Source: Megasphaera stantonii (lineage in GTDB: Bacteria; Bacillota; Negativicutes; Veillonellales; Megasphaeraceae). Taken from it: a stretch of 64,000 nucleotides of DNA. A program made the translations under genes and the position numbers. The DNA is taken from assembly GCF_003367905.1 (NCBI RefSeq), contig NZ_CP029462.1:2232001-2296000 (forward strand). Direction: 5' to 3'. Positions within the stretch are counted from its first letter, which is position 1. The number at the start of each line of letters is the position of its first letter. This document shows positions 52,281 through 59,828 of this stretch, one piece after another. The notes below the pieces were generated by a model. The model saw nothing but the letters and a program-made list of their open reading frames with translations, did no database searches and had not been told where the DNA came from.

Positions 52281-53183
52281 TTAATAGGATAGATTTTTTC
52301 TGAACTGCAGAATCGCCCGGCTGGGAATTTGCGCGGAGAAGATGCCGATAGTCATGAGGACGCAGCCCATGAACTCGCGCATGCTCATCCATTCGCCGAG
52401 CAGGAGCACGCCGGCCAGCGCGCCGAAGATCATTTCGAAACTGCAGAGGAGAGACGCTTCCGTCGGCGGAACTTTGCGCTGGGCGACGATTTGCAAGGTA
52501 TAGCCGACGCCGCTGGATAAAATGCCGCAATAGATGATGGGCACCGCCGAGGCGACGATCATGGCCAGGGTCAGCGTTTCTCCGTAAAAGGGCATAGCGA
52601 TAAAGTTGTAGCAGCCGCAGGCGACAAATTGGCCAACGGCCAGCTTGATGCCGGAAAAATACGGTACGAATCGATCGATGAATAAAATATGCAGGGACCA
52701 GAAGACGACGCCGATGAGATTCAGCAGGTCGCCGAAGTTGATGGCCTCGCCGCCGCCGTGGAAAGCCAGAAGATACAGTCCCGATACGGCGATAAGGCAG
52801 CCGAGGATATGGGCCAGGCGCAGCGTATTTTTCATCAGCAAGCCGATCAGGGGGACGGCTACGATATACAGGGATGTGATGAACCCAGCTTTGCCGGCTG
52901 TAGTATAAATGAGTCCAACCTGCTGAAAGGAAGAGCCGGAAAACAGGAAAAATCCCAGAATTGCGCTGGCCGTCACGATGGTCAGCCCCTTAGGCGGAGC
53001 TGCGTATGTTTCCTCGTCCTTGTGGCGGTTCATATACAGTACGGGAAAGAGGGACAGCGCGCCCAGCCAGAACCGGAGGCCGTTAAAGGCGAAAGGGCCG
53101 ATCGTTTCCATACCCGTGCGCTGGGCTACGAAGGCGCAGCCCCAGACGAGGGCTGTGAGTAAAAGCATAAGTCGATATTTCAC
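52281..53183 (-). CDS. EamA/DMT-family transporter
   Basis: The 300-residue protein has ten hydrophobic segments forming two EamA halves (ALVWGCAFVAQRTGM opening the first, LNLIGVVFWSLHILFIDRFVPYF opening the second). Family members export amino acids, nucleobases or other metabolites; the substrate is not predictable. The frame is open upstream, but AAAGGAG nine bases before the GTG at 53183 gives the usual N-terminus (KYRLMLLLTALVWG). A TATAAT on the minus strand at 53226-53231 is a likely -10 box. It is divergent from pncB. Confidence 0.9.
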   Translation of the reverse strand: MKYRLMLLLTALVWGCAFVAQRTGMETIGPFAFNGLRFWLGALSLFPVLYMNRHKDEETYAAPPKGLTIVTASAILGFFLFSGSSFQQVGLIYTTAGKAGFITSLYIVAVPLIGLLMKNTLRLAHILGCLIAVSGLYLLAFHGGGEAINFGDLLNLIGVVFWSLHILFIDRFVPYFSGIKLAVGQFVACGCYNFIAMPFYGETLTLAMIVASAVPIIYCGILSSGVGYTLQIVAQRKVPPTEASLLCSFEMIFGALAGVLLLGEWMSMREFMGCVLMTIGIFSAQIPSRAILQFRKNLSY

Positions 53184-53307
53184 GTGCTGATGCTCCTTTC
53201 GTATAAAAATATGCAGAACGAATTTATTATACCATGAAACCTGCAGCGAATACAGGGGCTGCCGCAGTGCCGGCAGAACTGGCCAGGCAACGAATGGCAA
53301 AATTTCA

Positions 53308-53337
53308 TTGCTCCTATTCATTCATATGATGTATAAT
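53308..53337 (+). promoter_or_regulatory. Promoter of pncB
   Basis: TTGCTC (53308-53313) and TATAAT (53332-53337) are 18 bases apart, about 30 bases before the pncB start. Confidence 0.6.
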
Positions 53338-53367
53338 ATACGTAGAATTAATTTGGAGGCGAGCGTA

Positions 53368-54819
53368 TTGTATACTAATGCATTGCTGACGGACCTGTAT
53401 CAGCTGACGATGATGCAGGGGCTGTTTTTAGAAGGCAAACACGAGCAGTACTGCGTGTTTGACCGGTATTACCGGAGCAATCCGTTCAACGGCGGCTATA
53501 CTGTCGTCGCCGGATTGGAACACTTGATTGACTATGTTTCCCGCATCCATTTCAGCGATGACGACATAGACTACTTGAAAAAGACGGGAATTTTCTGCGA
53601 TGAATTTCTTGAATATCTGCGGACCTGGTCCTTTACCGGCGACATCTACGCCATGCCGGAAGGCACCGTGGCTTTTCCGCAGGAAGTGCTCCTGCGCGTT
53701 CATGCCAAAAAAGACGAATGCCTGCTCTTAGAAACGTGCATGTCCATGATCATGAACCATGAAAGCCTCATTGCCACGAAGGCCCGCCGCGTCCGTACCG
53801 TCGCCGGCAAAGACGCATTGATGGAGTTCGGCCTGCGCCGGGCGCAGGGAGAATCGGCCGGCGTATACGGCGCCCGTTCGGCGATGATCGGCGGCTTCAA
53901 CGGCACGAGCAACGTGCTGGCCGGCGCATTGTTCCACATCCCTATTCTGGGGACGATGGCCCACAGCTGGGTTATGAGCTTTCCGACGGAGCTGGAAGCG
54001 TTCCGCGCCTACGCCCGGCAGTATCCGAACAACCTCATCCTGCTGGTCGATACGTACAATACTCTCAAGCAGGGCGTGCCCGACGCCATTACGGTTTTCC
54101 AGGAAATGAAGGAAGCCGGTACGCTGCCTAAGTCTTACGGCATCCGCTTGGACAGCGGCGACTTGGCCTACCTGTCGAAAGAAGCCCGCCGAATGTTTGA
54201 AGAAGCCGGCTTCGGCGACGCCGTGATCGCCGCGTCGAACGATTTGGATGAAACTCTTATTTCCGAATTGAAGATTCAGGGCTGCGCCATCAATTCGTGG
54301 GGCGTCGGCACCAATCTGATTACGGCGAAGGGCAGCCCGTCTCTGGGCGGCGTATTCAAGCTCGTCGGCCAATACGACGGCGATGTCTTCGTACCGAAAA
54401 TCAAGATGAGCGATAACGCCGAAAAAATTTCGAACCCGGGGATTAAAAACGTCCTGCGCATTTATGATAAGAAGACGGGTAAGATGAAAGCGGACATCAT
54501 CGCCTTGGAAGGAGAAACGATTGATCCGACGCAGGACCTGCATTTGACCAGCGACAAAGCGCCGTGGCGGTCGCGGCTGATTCCGGCTAATTCCTTTGAA
54601 GTCAAGACGATGCTCCGGCCGATTTTCCTGAAAGGGAAGCTGGTCTACGACCTGCCGTCCTTGTCGGATATCATCGCCTATGCGGACGAACAGATGGACA
54701 GCCTGTGGCCTGAATACCAGCGCCTCGTCAACCCGGAAGAAATGTGGGTACAGCGCAGCGCTAAGGTTTCGGCATTGCGGGAAAAGGTTTTGAAAGAAGA
54801 ATCGCTGCATTTCTTTTAA
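53368..54819 (+). CDS. pncB: Nicotinate phosphoribosyltransferase
   Basis: PncB converts nicotinate and PRPP, with ATP hydrolysis, to nicotinate mononucleotide for NAD salvage. The 483-residue protein shows LLTDLYQLTMMQG at the N-terminus, the DTYNTLKQG strand, YGIRLDSGDLAYLS and GVGTNL, all typical. The start is a TTG eight bases after GGAGG; longer versions of the frame would run through the promoter. Salvage here complements nadABC at 3.7-6.8 kb. It stands alone with its own terminator. Confidence 0.94.
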   Translation: MYTNALLTDLYQLTMMQGLFLEGKHEQYCVFDRYYRSNPFNGGYTVVAGLEHLIDYVSRIHFSDDDIDYLKKTGIFCDEFLEYLRTWSFTGDIYAMPEGTVAFPQEVLLRVHAKKDECLLLETCMSMIMNHESLIATKARRVRTVAGKDALMEFGLRRAQGESAGVYGARSAMIGGFNGTSNVLAGALFHIPILGTMAHSWVMSFPTELEAFRAYARQYPNNLILLVDTYNTLKQGVPDAITVFQEMKEAGTLPKSYGIRLDSGDLAYLSKEARRMFEEAGFGDAVIAASNDLDETLISELKIQGCAINSWGVGTNLITAKGSPSLGGVFKLVGQYDGDVFVPKIKMSDNAEKISNPGIKNVLRIYDKKTGKMKADIIALEGETIDPTQDLHLTSDKAPWRSRLIPANSFEVKTMLRPIFLKGKLVYDLPSLSDIIAYADEQMDSLWPEYQRLVNPEEMWVQRSAKVSALREKVLKEESLHFF

Positions 54820-54833
54820 GCAGCATGAATAGG

Positions 54834-54874
54834 ACACTGCATATTCCGGCCAACGGGATGTGCAGTGTTTTTTT
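54834..54874 (+). terminator. Terminator of pncB
   Basis: ACACTGCATATTCC (54834-54847) pairs with GGGATGTGCAGTGT (54855-54868), near-perfect, ending in eight T. Confidence 0.9.
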
Positions 54875-54901
54875 ATGGCATAGGCGGACTCTTGCGTACT
54901 A

Positions 54902-54910
54902 TGATATAAT
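54902..54910 (+). promoter_or_regulatory. Extended -10 promoter of the DraG-like gene
   Basis: TGATATAAT (TGN plus TATAAT) lies about 45 bases before the start; no -35 hexamer is seen, as is usual for extended -10 promoters. Confidence 0.5.
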
Positions 54911-54955
54911 ACATCATATATGCGTTTCTTGTAGTTGAAATAAGAAGGTGGACGA

Positions 54956-55750
54956 ATGAAAGGGACGATTTTGGGCGATATTGTCGGTTCGCCTTATGAA
55001 TTTTGCGCAAGTCCGGTTAAGACGAAGGATTTCATCTGGTTTGCCGAGGGCTCGCGGTTTACGGACGATACGGTGACGACTGTGGCCGTCGCGGCGGCCT
55101 TAGCTGAAGGAAAGGAATCGCGCTGCGGGTATATCAAGCCGCTGCGGCGGCAGCTGAAATACTGGTGCCGCCGATACCCAAACGCCGGATTTGGCCGGCA
55201 GTTTGCCTGCTGGTTTTCGTCGGACGACAGCGCGCCGTACGGAAGTTATGGCAACGGCGCGGCCATGCGCGTAGCGCCTGCCGCCTGGGTCGGCCGTTCG
55301 TTGGACGAGGCGCAGGCCCTGGCGGAAATTACGGCCCTCGTCACTCACGATCATCCCGAAGCCGTTCAGGGAGCCGTCGCCGTGGCGTCCGCCATATATT
55401 TAGCCCGCACCGGAAGCAGTAAAGACGATATCCGCGCCTATATGAGGAAGTATTTTTATCCCTTGACGGCATCTCTCGATGAAATACGGCCTGGATATGC
55501 CTTTACCTGCCGGACGGCGGACAGCGTGCCGGAAGCGATTGAAGCGTTTTTGGAAAGCGATAGTCTGCAGGACGCTATTGGCAATGCCGTGTCCCTAGGA
55601 GGCGATACGGATACGCAGGCGGCTATTGCCGGGTCCATTGCCGAGGCGTTTTACGGCGTGCCCGACTGGCTGTGGCAGAAGGCTTGTTCCTATTTGCCGA
55701 AGGATATGCTGGCTGCTGCAGTGAATTTTGAAAGGCAATATATGAAGTAA
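54956..55750 (+). CDS. ADP-ribosylglycohydrolase family protein (DraG-like)
   Basis: The 264-residue all-helical protein has the metal-binding signatures of the family: GDIVGSPYE at the N-terminus, RFTDDTVTT, the GSYGNGAAMRVAP loop, THDHPEA and GGDTDTQAAI near the C-terminus. These residues hold the two Mg ions of ADP-ribose hydrolases. There is no nitrogenase or visible ADP-ribosyltransferase partner in the window, so the role may be general removal of ADP-ribose from proteins, nucleic acids or small molecules. AAGGTGG precedes the ATG. It lies 11 bases before larE. Confidence 0.9.
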   Translation: MKGTILGDIVGSPYEFCASPVKTKDFIWFAEGSRFTDDTVTTVAVAAALAEGKESRCGYIKPLRRQLKYWCRRYPNAGFGRQFACWFSSDDSAPYGSYGNGAAMRVAPAAWVGRSLDEAQALAEITALVTHDHPEAVQGAVAVASAIYLARTGSSKDDIRAYMRKYFYPLTASLDEIRPGYAFTCRTADSVPEAIEAFLESDSLQDAIGNAVSLGGDTDTQAAIAGSIAEAFYGVPDWLWQKACSYLPKDMLAAAVNFERQYMK

Positions 55751-55761
55751 GGAGCAATACC

Positions 55762-56592
55762 ATGGCCAACAAAGAACTTTTAACGAAATATGAAAGGCTA
55801 CGTTCCGTCGTCGCCGATATGGGCAGCGTCGTCGTCGGGTTTTCCGGCGGCGTAGACAGCACCTTTTTGACCTATGTCGCCTGGGACGTATTGGGAGATA
55901 GGGCCTTGGCCGTAACGGCCGTGTCGCCGACCTTGCCTGAAGGGGAAGAGCGCGCAGCCTGCCAGCTGGCGGCGCAAATGGGAGTCGCCCATGTTGTCAT
56001 GCCGTCGCAGGAGTTTGAAAATGAGGAATTTGTCAAAAATCAGCCGGACCGCTGCTATATCTGCAAGAAAATACGCTTTACTGCCCTGGCGGCTTTGGCA
56101 AAGGAGAGCCGGTACCGGTGGGTCGCCGACGGCAGCAACGTCGACGACTTAGGCGATTACCGTCCCGGCATGAAGGCTCTGAAAGAAATGGCCGACGTCG
56201 TGCGCAGTCCCATGGTGGAAACGGGTATGACGAAAGGGGACATACGGGAGCTTTCGAAACTACTCGGCCTGCCGACGTGGGACAAGCAGAGCGCGGCCTG
56301 CCTGGCCAGCCGGATTCCCTACGGCGTGCCCTTGTCGCCCCAGCGTCTGCGCCAGGTCGACCAAGCCGAGGCGTACATCGCTCCCTTTGTGAAGGGGTCA
56401 TTGCGCGTGCGTCACCACGGCGACGTCGCCCGCATCGAAGTGGGACGAGACGAAATCCCGTCCGTGCTGCAGCATGGAGAGGAAATCGTCCAGGCCCTGC
56501 GCGGCTATGGATTTACTTACGTGACTGTCGATTTAGGCGGATACGCCATGGGAAGCTTAAACGAAGGAATCGAGACGAGGGAGGAAACATAA
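55762..56592 (+). CDS. larE: ATP-dependent sacrificial sulfur transferase LarE
   Basis: LarE activates a pyridinium dinucleotide substrate and donates sulfur from its own Cys (or a 4Fe-4S cluster in some homologues) to make the nickel-pincer cofactor of lactate racemase. The 276-residue protein has the PP-loop VGFSGGVDSTF near residue 27, DRCYICKK, and the motif SAACLASRIPYG with Cys180, which matches the sacrificial cysteine of the Lactiplantibacillus enzyme. DRCYICKK adds a CxxC-like pair, which leaves open the cluster-dependent type. No larA, larB or larC is nearby. It ends directly against nth. Confidence 0.88.
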   Translation: MANKELLTKYERLRSVVADMGSVVVGFSGGVDSTFLTYVAWDVLGDRALAVTAVSPTLPEGEERAACQLAAQMGVAHVVMPSQEFENEEFVKNQPDRCYICKKIRFTALAALAKESRYRWVADGSNVDDLGDYRPGMKALKEMADVVRSPMVETGMTKGDIRELSKLLGLPTWDKQSAACLASRIPYGVPLSPQRLRQVDQAEAYIAPFVKGSLRVRHHGDVARIEVGRDEIPSVLQHGEEIVQALRGYGFTYVTVDLGGYAMGSLNEGIETREET

Positions 56593-57246
56593 ATGGCAAT
56601 TACGAAGAAAATAAAGCAGGAAATGCTGCAGCGGTTTCAGGATCAGTACGGCATCATGAAGCCGGCCCTGCATTATACGACGCCTTTCGAGCTCATGATA
56701 GCCGTCATCTTATCGGCTCAGTGTACGGACGAACGGGTAAACATCGTCACGGCCGGCATGTTTCCGGAATATAACACGCCGGAAAAGATGCTGACCCTGG
56801 GCCTGGAAGGGCTGGAAGAAAAAATACGCACCTGCGGCCTGTATCACAGCAAGGCCAAGAACATCTTAGCCAACTGCGCTATCTTGTGCGAACAGTACGG
56901 CGGCGAAGTGCCCCAGACCTTTGACGAACTGGTCAAGCTGCCCGGCGTAGGGCGCAAGACGGCAAATGTATTGGTCAGCATCTTATTCGATACGCCGGCC
57001 ATCGCCGTCGACACGCACGTATTTCGCGTGTCCAACCGCCTGCAGCTGGCCGAGGGAAAGACGCCTCTGGAAGTCGAGAAGGGCTTGCAGAAAGCCATTC
57101 CCGAAGAATGGTGGAGCCGTGCCCATCACTGGCTCATCTGGCACGGCCGCCGCGTATGCAAGGCCCGCAAGCCGGCCTGCGACGACTGCTTCCTGGCCGA
57201 CCTGTGCCCTGCCTCGTCAATTGACAAAAAAGCTAAAACTCGGTAA
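56593..57246 (+). CDS. nth: Endonuclease III
   Basis: Nth is a bifunctional glycosylase/AP lyase for oxidised pyrimidines. The 217-residue protein has the helix-hairpin-helix LPGVGRKTANV near residue 117 with the catalytic Lys, the catalytic Asp in VDTHVFR, and the C-terminal [4Fe-4S] ligands in the C-x6-C-x2-C-x5-C spacing (CKARKPACDDCFLADLC). The ATG directly follows the larE stop, so it is in the same transcript. Confidence 0.96.
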   Translation: MAITKKIKQEMLQRFQDQYGIMKPALHYTTPFELMIAVILSAQCTDERVNIVTAGMFPEYNTPEKMLTLGLEGLEEKIRTCGLYHSKAKNILANCAILCEQYGGEVPQTFDELVKLPGVGRKTANVLVSILFDTPAIAVDTHVFRVSNRLQLAEGKTPLEVEKGLQKAIPEEWWSRAHHWLIWHGRRVCKARKPACDDCFLADLCPASSIDKKAKTR

Positions 57247-57301
57247 GATAGAACATGCTTAGGCTACAGCCATTTTAATAATGGGGGAGGGTTCATTCAA
57301 T

Positions 57302-57697
57302 ATGGATTTAAAATACGTAAAGGGCAGCTATATGGATGAAATCATGTGTGAAGGCAAGCCGGTCTTGTTCATGCTGGAAGGGCTGGAAGAAGGCCGGGAC
57401 GAAGAAGCTCGCCGCTATGGCGAACACGTATGGGAATGGATTTTGGCGCACCGCTCCCGCGTTATGGCCCACGCGCCCCTCATCGCTAATTTTAAAAATA
57501 AGAAATGGCGGGCTGACGGAGAGCCCGAAGTATCGGCAGAGGAAATATGCGGCTACCTGCAGCGCATCAATTCCGTGTACGTGACCTATAACGGCGGTTT
57601 TGATATCTTCTTCGATACGAACAACGTATTTGAAGAACGGTCCATCGTCGTTTCTATGGGCAAAAACTTCGTCTTTAAAGGCGTTAAGCTCCTTTAA
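57302..57697 (+). CDS. Protein of unknown function, possibly DUF2262-like
   Basis: A 131-residue soluble protein without signal peptide or membrane segment. The C-terminal part, YNGGFDIFFDTNNVFEERSIVVSM, resembles the DUF2262 pattern of a hydrophobic strand, an acidic DxNN-F stretch and a further strand; I consider this weak. The middle holds a Trp-rich helix (YGEHVWEWILAHRSRV). A long GGGGGAGGG site lies ten bases before the ATG; a 21-base longer start at 57281 would include that site. It follows nth after 55 bases and precedes the scfA promoter. Confidence 0.7.
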   Translation: MDLKYVKGSYMDEIMCEGKPVLFMLEGLEEGRDEEARRYGEHVWEWILAHRSRVMAHAPLIANFKNKKWRADGEPEVSAEEICGYLQRINSVYVTYNGGFDIFFDTNNVFEERSIVVSMGKNFVFKGVKLL

Positions 57698-57701
57698 TAT
57701 A

Positions 57702-57730
57702 TTGTCGAAATACGAGTGATGTGATACAAT
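57702..57730 (+). promoter_or_regulatory. Promoter of scfA-scfB
   Basis: TTGTCG (57702-57707) and TACAAT (57725-57730) are 17 bases apart, about 31 bases before scfA. Confidence 0.7.
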
Positions 57731-57761
57731 AAAAACAGTCTTGACAGTGAGGTGAAAGATA

Positions 57762-57902
57762 ATGGCAAAACATATCATTACGATTAATACGGAATCGATT
57801 CAGAAAACGACGCAGCATGCTGGCTGCAGCGAATGTCAGACTTCTTGTCAGTCCGCTTGCAAAACGTCCTGCACCGTAGGCAATCAGGTCTGCACGAAAT
57901 AA
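57762..57902 (+). CDS. scfA: Six-cysteine peptide SCIFF (radical-SAM-modified precursor)
   Basis: A 46-residue peptide with the SCIFF consensus: a short leader (KHIITINTESIQKT) and a core with six Cys at residues 22, 25, 29, 33, 37 and 44, including the hallmark CQTSCQSACKTSCTVGNQ. The spacing is C-x2-C-x3-C-x3-C-x3-C-x6-C. In Clostridia the partner radical-SAM enzyme forms a Cys-to-Thr thioether crosslink in this core; the final role of the peptide is unknown despite near-universal conservation. GAGGTGA precedes the ATG, and the gene has its own promoter. scfB follows 66 bases downstream, after a hairpin. Confidence 0.95.
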   Translation: MAKHIITINTESIQKTTQHAGCSECQTSCQSACKTSCTVGNQVCTK

Positions 57903-57923
57903 TCAACATTGTTTATGAGGACG

Positions 57924-57945
57924 CCCTTTACCGTCAGGTAAAGGG
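57924..57945 (+). terminator. Hairpin between scfA and scfB
   Basis: CCCTTTACC (57924-57932) pairs perfectly with GGTAAAGGG (57937-57945) over a four-base loop, followed by TATTCTTGTTG. The T tract is imperfect, so it may be a partial terminator or a 3' stabiliser of the scfA message. Confidence 0.6.
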
Positions 57946-57968
57946 TATTCTTGTTGTATGGAGGAATA

Positions 57969-59402
57969 ATGACTACGATAAAACCGATGATTCACAAGTA
58001 TTGTCAAAACGGCACGTACATGTTGCTGGACGTCAACAGCGGCATTATCAATGTAATAGATAAGATGACATACGACATTCTCGACGTATACGACGGAACG
58101 AATAAGGACGCCGTATACGAGGCTTTCGCCGGCGCGTATGCCAGGGAAGACATAGCGGAGACGCTGGGCGAACTGGACGAGCTCATCGAAAAGGAGTTGC
58201 TCTTTGCGCCTATGGCCGAAGACTTCCAGGTCGTCGCCGAAGAAGAGCCTATTGTAAAATCCCTGTGCTTGAATATTGCCCACGACTGCAACCTGCGCTG
58301 TAAATATTGCTTCGCGTCGCAGGGCGACTACGACACGCATAAGCGGGAGCTCATGAGCTTCGACGTCGCGAAACGGGCCGTCGACCTGCTTATCCGCAGT
58401 ACCGAAGGGAAGCGGCAGCACTGTGAAATCGACTTTTTCGGCGGAGAACCGCTCATGAATTTCGACGTCGTCAAGCAGACGATCGAATACATCCGCGAGC
58501 AGGAAAAAATCCACGACAAAGTCTTTAAGCTGTCTCTGACGACGAACGGCATGCTGCTGGACCCGGCCAAGGTCAAGTACCTGACGGAAAATCATATCAG
58601 CCTGATCCTGAGCCTCGACGGCCATCCGGAAGTGCACAACCGCATGCGCCCCGACGCCGGCGGCCGCGGCTCCTATGATTCGTGCGCTAAAAATCTCGTC
58701 TACGCGGCGGAGCACCGCGACGGTGAAGAATACTACGTCCGCGGCACTTATACGAAATACAACCTGGACTTTGCCAAAGACGTGGAACACATGGCCGATT
58801 TAGGCTTTGAAGGACTGTCTATGGAACCTGTCGTAGGCGACGATTTGTCCTACGCCATTACGGAAGACGATTTGCCCCGCATTTATGAAGAATACGACCG
58901 CCTGACAGATTTATATTTGCAGCGCATGGATGAAGGCCGCCCCTTTATCTACTACCACTTCATCATGGACTTGTACCGCGGGCCCTGTATTGCCAAGCGC
59001 CTCCGAGGCTGCGGCGCCGGCCATGAGTACATGTGCGTCGTGCCGAACGGCGATATATATCCCTGCCACCAGTTTGTAGGCCAGGACGAGTACGTCATCG
59101 GCAATGTATATGACGGCGTTACGGATACAAAGCTGCCGCCCTTGTTCCGCGATATGCACGTCCTCAACAAGCCGATTTGCTGCGACTGCTGGGCAAAATT
59201 CTTCTGCAGCGGCGGCTGCCATGCCAACAATATCAAATACGGCGGAGATATCAAAACGCCGTATGCCCTGAGCTGCAAGATTCAAAAGAAGCGCATTGAA
59301 TGTGCCATGTACATCCAGGCCGTATTAGCCATGCGCGGCCAAAAGGTTCGCTTATTTGGCGACGACCGGGATGACTGCGAAGGATGCGGCGCCTGTGAAT
59401 AA
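57969..59402 (+). CDS. scfB: SCIFF maturase, radical SAM/SPASM enzyme
   Basis: ScfB installs the thioether crosslink in ScfA. The 477-residue protein has an N-terminal peptide-recognition (RRE-like) region of about 95 residues, the radical SAM motif C-NLR-C-KY-C at residues 107-114, and a C-terminal SPASM domain with many Cys (CGAGHEYMC, YPCHQ, CCDCWAKFFCSGGC, CKIQKKRIEC) for two auxiliary [4Fe-4S] clusters. It ends in CEGCGACE. The frame is open 18 bases upstream, but GGAGG four to five bases before the ATG at 57969 fixes the start. The final eight bases overlap a small membrane ORF. Confidence 0.95.
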   Translation: MTTIKPMIHKYCQNGTYMLLDVNSGIINVIDKMTYDILDVYDGTNKDAVYEAFAGAYAREDIAETLGELDELIEKELLFAPMAEDFQVVAEEEPIVKSLCLNIAHDCNLRCKYCFASQGDYDTHKRELMSFDVAKRAVDLLIRSTEGKRQHCEIDFFGGEPLMNFDVVKQTIEYIREQEKIHDKVFKLSLTTNGMLLDPAKVKYLTENHISLILSLDGHPEVHNRMRPDAGGRGSYDSCAKNLVYAAEHRDGEEYYVRGTYTKYNLDFAKDVEHMADLGFEGLSMEPVVGDDLSYAITEDDLPRIYEEYDRLTDLYLQRMDEGRPFIYYHFIMDLYRGPCIAKRLRGCGAGHEYMCVVPNGDIYPCHQFVGQDEYVIGNVYDGVTDTKLPPLFRDMHVLNKPICCDCWAKFFCSGGCHANNIKYGGDIKTPYALSCKIQKKRIECAMYIQAVLAMRGQKVRLFGDDRDDCEGCGACE

Positions 59403-59586
59403 GCTGAAACGAGGCTTGGTGCTCGTCGTATTTCTCTATCTCCTGTATGCGATTGCTAAAGAAGGGCCGACGACGGAATTGGTCGGACTGCTCTTGCTGC
59501 TGGCTTTTGTCTTTGTCATGCAGTGGTGGATGAAGAGCGACCTTCGCAGGCGAATGAAAGAAAAACAAAAAGATAACATACCATAG
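59395..59586 (+). CDS. Small membrane protein overlapping the end of scfB
   Basis: A predicted 63-residue protein from a GTG that overlaps the scfB stop by eight bases. It has two hydrophobic helices (LVLVVFLYLLYAIA, about residues 7-20, and LVGLLLLLAFVFVMQWWM, about 29-47) and a strongly basic C-terminal tail (DLRRRMKEKQK), typical of a small inner-membrane protein with a cytosolic tail. GAAGGA lies about nine bases upstream, inside scfB. Earlier in-frame starts at 59356 and 59371 are possible. I do not recognise the family. Its overlap with scfB and the terminator right after it place it in the scf transcript. Confidence 0.65.
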   Translation: MNKLKRGLVLVVFLYLLYAIAKEGPTTELVGLLLLLAFVFVMQWWMKSDLRRRMKEKQKDNIP

Positions 59587-59600
59587 GATGTCCGTATGTG

Positions 59601-59638
59601 ACGCGCAGGAAGAACGCCGATTTTTCCTGCGCGTTTTT
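59601..59638 (+). terminator. Terminator of the scf unit
   Basis: ACGCGCAGGAA (59601-59611) pairs perfectly with TTCCTGCGCGT (59624-59634), ending in five T. Confidence 0.9.
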
Positions 59639-59711
59639 GTATTCGGAAAGAACGGCGCATTTCTTGAAAGTGGATATAGAAAATAAAATATAAAAAAGTC
59701 TACTGATTTTG

Positions 59712-59740
59712 TTGACTTTATGATAAAACAGGAGTATGCT
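59712..59740 (+). promoter_or_regulatory. Promoter of sufCBDS
   Basis: TTGACT (59712-59717) and TATGCT (59735-59740) are 17 bases apart. The leader of about 80 bases contains an imperfect hairpin (AAAAGTGCA near 59754 with TGTACTTTT near 59771) without a strong T run. No IscR- or SufR-type site was recognised. Confidence 0.65.
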
Positions 59741-59828
59741 ATGGATGTAAGCAAAAGTGCATCGTAAAGGTGTACTTTTAATTTGGAGTAATTGTATATT
59801 ATTTATAGACGCGCAGGAGTGAAGCATT

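Noticed and set aside
53728-54837. A 369-codon minus-strand frame opposite pncB
   Set aside because: Antisense shadow of pncB, with no ribosome site and no recognisable domain.
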